Shown here: one piece after another, positions 58,715 to 64,000 of the stretch
Numbering within the stretch: position 1 is the first letter of the stretch
How the letters are laid out: each line of letters opens with the position of its first letter
Assembly (NCBI RefSeq): GCF_000264905.1
Contig: NW_006763134.1
Location: 1,693,626 to 1,757,625 of the forward strand
Direction of reading: 5' to 3'
Source of the DNA: Stereum hirsutum FP-91666 SS1
Lineage: Eukaryota; Basidiomycota; Agaricomycetes; Russulales; Stereaceae
Length of the DNA: 64,000 nt
Made by a program: the position numbers and the translations under genes
The notes under the pieces: model-generated
Seen by the model: only the letters and a program-made list of their open reading frames with translations
What the model was told of the DNA's origin: nothing
Database searches by the model: none

Positions 58715-60592
58715 ATGGCTGCCTCTCCCAGTCCCGTTGAAGTCGAGTCAATCTTCAAGATAGAGTGAGGGATGTCGCTTTCCAGTTGGACGTTGCCACT
58801 GATATGCTTTGGGCAGTGTTCTAGCTAATCGAATGTTCCTGGCTTCCGCTGGTCAGATCGAAGACTGTCCAGCCTGTGGATGACAACACTGACTATTTCT
58901 TTCAGTGCTATACGTATACGACACACTCCTCACCCTTCCGATGGAGATACATGGTGTCTGGTACAAAAAGTGGAATGCGACGTCCATTTTGTATGCGACA
59001 AACAGGTACATATACATCTTGGCCCAATTCACCGAAATCATCGCCTCATTCGGAGATGGTTCGTCGTCTATTCGGTCAGTGCCTTTCTTTGTTGCCTCTC
59101 TACAGTGATTGATCACTCCTAATAGATGTACCGTTATCGGTATCGTGAGCAATTTGGGCCTCGTTCTTGGCGGGGTCTTGACGAGTTGTAAGTAATTTCC
59201 TCTCATTGCTGATGCTAATTCGACTAACATATATCATCCACCTGAATGCGATACAGGCCTGTTCACCTTACGAATGTATGCATTATACGGCCAAAATGTC
59301 GTGGTACTGCTCGGTTTGGGCATCCTTATTGTTATTCAACTGATCATCGATATTGTACGCTTCACGTGTTACCTTTACTTGGTGTATTACTGACCCAATT
59401 TTTTCGTCGAAAAGCTGGACACATTTGTGGCGCAAATGAACGAGAAATCTAGCGATTTCCTAGCTACAGGCTCATTGAATACTACGGCGTGCGTGGTGGC
59501 CTACACGAATAAGCTGTCTGGCGGCATTCTTTTCAGTCGAAGGTTCGCCAGTTTCGGTGCTTCACTACTGAACCCTACTGAACCTCTGAGCGCCTGAAAA
59601 CTCCAGGGGTTAGTCCATCACCATTCATCATATTACGTCAAGGCTCTGTAACAACAGTGAATAGGCCAACTAGCAGAAGCGGCCGTTGCATTACTCTTTG
59701 ACGTCCTTGTATTCGCCTTGACCGTAGCCAAAACGTACCGGCACGCTCGTAGCATGAGAAAGCAAGGACAGTCCAGTATCACTGAGATTCTTCTACGTGA
59801 TGGTACGTATCGAATGACTTCTGTGATCAATTTGACCGACTATGTTTTTACCTAGGTCTTGCATATTTCACGCGAGTCATCGTTCTTTTATCGCCTCGAA
59901 GAGAGAATGTACTCAAATGTCCTCACAACCAGGGCTGTCCTAGCTTTGCAGGTTGTGAACACCACCATCTCTGTACACGCGTATGTCACTCAAGCTCAGG
60001 TCAGCCAAAACTCTCTACTAGCCCCATGGCCACCCGTACACTGAAATTTTATACGCGGGAACCGAAGGTTCAAAATACGGCTTCGACATTCTTCCAGCTC
60101 CTCTCACCGTTCGAAAATATGTAAGTCTATCACGGCCCCTTTACTTATCTGCGCCTAGATTGACTTTCTCTTTTTCGTCCAGGACTACTGTCCTTCTCGC
60201 CAATCGTCTTTATCTCAATCTCAAGACTTGGGACGACCATGACACGGACGCTTCCCAACATACACGCCAGCTCTCTGGTATCAACTTCGCAGGAAGCGCT
60301 ATGCTTGGAAGAATAGGGGCTCCAATTCGGACTATGGACGAAGACATACTGTACTCACAACCTTCCATCGTCGAACAAAACCCGGACGAAGGCGAGGCCA
60401 ATAACTCCACTCGTGTACAGGCCGAGAACATGACAGTATTTCCCGTGGTATGCATGCTCTTTTAACGTGTCTCTGATACCTCCCGTGACTTATGGATCTA
60501 TGAGGTGTACGATGGTGTGGCGGAGAACACGGGAGATATAGAAATGGTAGCGGCTCCAAGGGCGACTTGGGGTGCAAGCTAGTTCTATCTCT
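58590..60592 (+). repeat. Tandem duplication, unit 1 (DUF6533 gene plus promoter)
   Basis: Similarity to unit 2 (about 61465-63471) runs from the shared CATACCACTACA upstream through TATATA, all exons and introns to TTCTATCTC after the stop. The two units lie in the same orientation, separated by about 870 bases of unrelated DNA. Confidence 0.85.
58715..60582 (+). CDS. DUF6533-domain seven-helix membrane protein, copy 1
   Basis: Start MAASPSPVEVESIFKI, then VLANRMFLASA, VLYVYDTLLTLPMEIHGVWY, KKWNATSILYATNRYIYILA, the DUF6533 hallmark (YDxLLTLxxE..W..KW), then CTVIGIVSNLGLVLGGVLTS, LFTLRMYALYGQNVVVLLGL, LDTFVAQMNEKSSDFLATGS, GQLAEAAVALLFDVLVFALT, VAKTYRHARSMRKQGQSSIT, a last helix and a soluble tail (LLANRLYLNLKTWDDHDTD..). 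The family is basidiomycete-specific, membrane-embedded and uncharacterised. At 59872-59873 the donor is GC where copy 2 has GT, and two acceptors used in copy 2 are lost and replaced by nearby AGs (exons start at 59933 and 60505). The frame can still be kept, so the gene may be intact with a GC-AG intron, or be decaying. Confidence 0.78.
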
Positions 60593-61591
60593 TTTGGTAG
60601 CGCTGCACGGCTCGCGTCGCGCATCGACCGTCGTACCTCGTTCACTCTCTTTTGAACCTCAACAACCGTCTTTCTCGTTGCCCGTCTCCGTCTGAGGCTG
60701 TAGTTGTCGCAGACTTCTTTCCGGGCCTGTCTCAACTCTCACTTATTGTTCAATCTTCATGTTTTACTCACGTCCCTCAATCTCCCATGTGTCTAGGATC
60801 CACGTGTTGAATAGGATGATCCTATACATACCATAGTCGTCCCATCACCGCGTACGCCACATCAGACACTCCGCTCGTCACCCTCGCTCCGTCGGTGTGT
60901 TTATACATGTTTGTTATATATATGGACATATCGTCGTCCTCTCTTGGACGGGATCCGTTCTCGTCGCCTCTATCTCGGGTCTCCAACTCTTGGTTCATCA
61001 CCGTGCCATCAAATCACTCAAAGATCAATCTCGGCCTCATCCCTCCAGCTCCGGCCAATTGTTCTATGCGCCTCTCAGTTTAGTTCTTCATTGGATAAAT
61101 GAGTGTCTAACTGGCTAACATAAGATCTTATGGTAGATTTACACCCTCTGTACTCGTATACTCACATATATGCTTAGTGGAACTGTAACATTCGTATGCA
61201 TCCACTGTTCTGGGGAGTAGAGCCTTACGCGTGTTTGAGTTGGCGCCCGGATTGACGCGCCTTGACGCGGCCTAGGAGTGGCGAGGATGATTCTACTGAG
61301 GCCCTTGCTAGGCGGTGCAAGGAGGGTGCGTAAGTTCGTCGGACGTCTAGAGGCCGAGAGCGCCTGGCAAGGCCTTGCTAGGCGCTGCTCACTTTCCTGA
61401 CTTGGATGTCCTTTCACCGAACAGCCCTCTCGGGCCAATTTTAACTCATGTCGGCTTCCTTTCCATACCACTACACTCAGCTGACGCCCGTCATTGCTAT
61501 ATAGTCTCTCCCCGACTTGTATCGCTATGATTGATCGGTGCTTTGCTTCGCTCAAACTTTCCTTTGTGTCACTATCAGTGCTTTCTGGCCC
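60583..61591. other. Spacer between the DUF6533 copies
   Basis: About 1 kb. At 60897-61118 a 73-codon + frame encodes a hydrophobic stretch (VLSWTGSVLVASISGLQLLV) that may be a relic. At 61361-61384 lies a 24-base palindrome. From about 61465 the DNA is the duplicated promoter, with TATATAG at 61500-61506. Confidence 0.5.
61361..61384. repeat. 24-base near-perfect palindrome
   Basis: The left arm CGCCTGGCAAGG and right arm CCTTGCTAGGCG are reverse complements at 11 of 12 positions with no spacer. A partial copy of the right arm (CCTTGCTAGGCG followed by GTGC) occurs about 60 bases upstream at 61303-61317. It lies about 120 bases before the TATA box of DUF6533 copy 2. Confidence 0.8.
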
Positions 61592-63471
61592 ATGGCCGCC
61601 CCTCTCAGTCCCGATGAAGTCAAGTCGATCTTCACGATAGAGTGAGTGAGGTCGCATTCTAGTTCGAAACTGCCACTGATATGCTTTAGCCAGTGTTCTA
61701 GCCAATCGAATATTTCTGGCGTCCGCTGGTCAGATTGAAGACTGTTCAGCTTGTGGATTGATAACACTGACCAGCTCTTCCAGTACTCTACATATACGAC
61801 ACACTCCTCACCCTTCCGATGGAGATCCACGGTGTCTGGTTCAAAGGATGGAATGCGACATCCATTCTGTATGGAGCGAATAGATACATATATATTTTGG
61901 CTCAATTCTCAGGAATCATCGCTTCCTTCGGAGATGGATCGTCGTCTATTCGGTCAGCGCTATCCTTGGTTGTTTTCCTGCAGTCACGACTCACGGCGAT
62001 TGATCACCACCGATAGATGCACCGCTATCGGTATCGTGAGCGATCTGGGCCTCGTTCTTGGCGGGGTCTTGACGAGTTGTAAGCACTTTCCTTCCGCAGT
62101 GACTCTAATCCCACTGACACACATCAACCACCCGGATACACAGGCTTGTTCGCACTACGAATGTATGCATTATATGGCCAAAATATCGTAGTATTGCTCG
62201 GTTTGGGCATGCTCATCATTGTCAAGCTCATCCTCGATATTGTACGTCTCACATATAACCTCATTTGATTTATCATTGACCCCTACTCTTTCGTCGGGAA
62301 GTTGGATACATTTGTGGCGCAAATGAACAAGAAGTCCAGTAATTTCTTGGCTACAGGCCTACTGAACACAACGGCGTGCGTAGTGGCCTACACGGATAAG
62401 CTTCCCGGCGGCATTCTATTCAGTCGAAGGTTCGCCAGTTTCGCCTCACTACTGAGCCTTACTAAATATCTGAGTGTCTGAAAACTCCAGGGGTCAGTTC
62501 ACTGTTCCGAATCACATTATTTCAATACTACGTGTAACATCAGCAAATAGGCCAGCTAGCGGAAGTGACCCTTGCGCTACTCTTTGACGGCATTGTGTTT
62601 GCCTTGACCATAGCAAAAACGTACCGACATGCTCGTACTATGAGAAAGCAAGGACAGTCCAGCATCACCGAGACTCTTCTACGTGATGGTATGTATCGAA
62701 GGACATTTTGCGATCAATTTAACTGAACATGTGTTCCCTAGGTGGTGCATATTTCATGTGAGTCATCGTCCTTTCATTACCTCGAAGAGAGGATGTACTT
62801 AGATAGCTTTACACTCAGGGCTGTCCTGACCATTCAAGCTCTGAATACCGTCATTGTTTTGTATACGTATATCACGCAAGCTCAGGTCAGTATCGAAAAC
62901 CCTCTGCCACTACCCACCCAGACACTGAAGCGTTCTACGCGGGACCAAAGGTCCAAAATATGGCCTCGACGTTCTTCCAGCTCCTCTCACCGTTCGAAAA
63001 TATGTGATTCTATCACAGTCACCTTGTTTTACGTCTAGAATGACTTTCTCTTTTGCGTCAGGATCCCTGTCCTTCTGGCCAATCGTCTTTATCTCAATCT
63101 CAAGACCTGGGACGACCCAGACAAGGATGTCTCCCAACGTACAAGCGAGCTCTCTGGTATCGATTTCGCGGGAAGTGCTATGCTTGGACGAATAGGGGCT
63201 CCGATCCGGACTATGGATGAGGACGTCCTGTACTTGCAAACCTCCGTCACCGACCAGGACCCATATGAAGGCAAAGCCAACAACTCTGTTCATGTGGAGG
63301 CCGAAAACAGGCCAATGTCACCCGTGGTACGTGTACTCTTCTAACCTATTTTCGATACCACACATGGCTTATAGATCTATAAGGTGTACGATGGTGTGGT
63401 GGAGAACACGGAAAACATAGAAATGGTAACGGTTCCAAGGCCGAGTTGCGGTGCAGACTAATTCTATCTCT
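61465..63471 (+). repeat. Tandem duplication, unit 2 (DUF6533 gene plus promoter)
   Basis: This is the partner of 58590-60592, similar over exons, introns and promoter. See that entry for the limits. Confidence 0.85.
61592..63461 (+). CDS. DUF6533-domain seven-helix membrane protein, copy 2
   Basis: Start MAAPLSPDEVKSIFTI, then VLANRIFLASAVLYIYDTLL, TLPMEIHGVWFKGWNATSIL, YGANRYIYILAQFSGIIASF, TAIGIVSDLGLVLGGVLTS, LFALRMYALYGQNIVVLLGL, LDTFVAQMNKKSSNFLATGL, GQLAEVTLALLFDGIVFALT, IAKTYRHARTMRKQGQSSIT, a hydrophobic segment (LTIQALNTVIVLYTYITQAQ) and STFFQLLSPFENM, IPVLLANRLYLNLKTWDDPD, ending VPRPSCGAD. All splice sites that copy 1 has lost are present here: GT at 62759-62760, exon start 62808, and exon start 63375. 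About 400 residues in nine or so exons. Of the two copies this is the better candidate for a functional gene. Membrane location is expected from seven hydrophobic segments; role unknown. Confidence 0.85.
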
Positions 63472-63699
63472 CCTCTCCTGGGGTAATGTCTTCATTCAAC
63501 GACTAGGATACCTACCGTTTGTACACGTGCATATTTTATGAATAGACTCTGCTTCTACGTCTTCATTGCCGTGGTAATATCTGTATTTCTTTTGCTTTTG
63601 ATTGTTCGATGGCCGAATCAAGGAACAAAAACTACATTGAAATTCCCAACAAAAACACGGTGACATCTCTCCTCATTTGTCGTACCGATACACATGATC
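63462..63699. other. Convergent 3' intergenic region
   Basis: Short DNA between the DUF6533 copy 2 and permease-like stops; no further gene. Confidence 0.5.
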
Positions 63700-63904
63700 C
63701 TACAACAACCAATCCATAAACCTCCCCCACCACGAAGTAGGCGGCACATAGTTCTCCTGCCACCACTTCTCATCCTCCTCAATCTCTTCCGTCCCACCGA
63801 ATATGTCCATCTCCTCTGGCTTGCGATAGCTTTGATCGCCGGGCTTGAAGAACTTCCAGCCGCAGTAGATGACAGCGGAGAAGACGATTCCGAAGTAGGC
63901 GGTG
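63700..63904 (-). CDS. Amino-acid-permease-like protein, C-terminal exon (partial)
   Basis: The last exon starts after an AG at about 63905 and reads TAYFGIVFSAVIYCGWKFFK, then KPEEMDIFGGTEEIEEDEKW, WQENYVPPTSWWGRFMDWLL and a stop at 63700. A final membrane helix followed by a short acidic cytosolic tail with PxxxW..DW is typical of fungal amino-acid permeases (APC superfamily, Gap1/Dip5 type). The rest lies to the right of the window. An upstream intron at 63905 to about 63990 is plausible. Function is inferred from this tail only. Confidence 0.6.
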
Positions 63905-64000
63905 CTGTGGGATTTACGTTCGGAGGAGCGAGGACAGGGTGATATCATTTAGCGAGTGGTACGACACGGGAAGATGAAGAGCAGAACGCACAAGAAGGAC

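Noticed and set aside
1..64000. Biosynthetic gene cluster linking aldolase, MFS transporter and P450
   Set aside because: The P450 is 43 kb from the other two with many housekeeping genes between, and no core synthase is present.

Overview
The window is nuclear DNA from a filamentous basidiomycete, most likely an agaricomycete. Genes are dense, lie on both strands and are split by many introns of about 50-70 bases with GT..AG ends and CTNA-like branch sites. Several families are typical of or restricted to mushroom-forming fungi: DUF6533 seven-helix membrane proteins, an expanded BTB family, and proline/glutamine-rich LIM and SANT proteins. I see no rRNA, tRNA, CRISPR array or intact transposon. 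Exon ends marked 'about' are read by eye from splice consensus and family alignment.

Layout. 1-5.2 kb: tail of an unidentified gene, an HpcH/HpaI-type aldolase and an MFS (DHA2-like) transporter, all on +. 5.7-15.3 kb: a 1504-residue paxillin-like LIM protein and coatomer alpha, both on -. 16.1-20.9 kb: an XPG/FEN1-family nuclease and the GID-complex E3 subunit Fyv10/Gid9, both on +. 21.2-27.1 kb: three tandem BTB paralogues on -. 27.7-34.5 kb: the divergent pair PIG-S (-) and a SANT-domain Snt1/NCoR-like corepressor (+). 35.4-37.1 kb: a fourth BTB paralogue (+). 37.5-44.6 kb: an atypical Ras-like protein (-), NAC beta (-), a GNAT acetyltransferase (+), a coactosin-like protein (-) and an Rrg9/neugrin-like mitochondrial protein (+). 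44.6-48.6 kb: a gene-poor gap. 48.6-57.4 kb: a cytochrome P450, a PAQR/haemolysin-III-type membrane protein with a 1.3-kb intron, and a Pin4/Par14 parvulin, all on -. 58.6-63.5 kb: a roughly 2-kb tandem duplication carrying two DUF6533 genes (+). The right edge holds the 3' end of an amino-acid-permease-like gene (-).

Most genes are housekeeping functions: COPI traffic, GPI anchoring, nascent-chain handling, ubiquitin-dependent catabolite control, chromatin repression, actin binding and mitochondrial respiration. They do not form one pathway. The lineage-specific accessory part is the BTB family, the P450 and the duplicated DUF6533 locus.

Most notable observations: (i) a 35-base element, 34/35 identical, lies in sense orientation just upstream of the start codons of two unrelated genes 41 kb apart (XPG-like nuclease and Pin4); (ii) the Ras-like protein has Leu in place of the P-loop Lys and a degenerate switch-II motif, yet keeps NKxD, SAK and a CaaX tail; (iii) one copy of the DUF6533 duplication has lost a GT donor (now GC) and two acceptors still present in the other copy; (iv) the BTB locus is expanded and diversified; (v) the PAQR gene has a 1.3-kb intron; (vi) a 24-base near-perfect palindrome sits upstream of DUF6533 copy 2. 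I found no new multi-gene system that I could defend.
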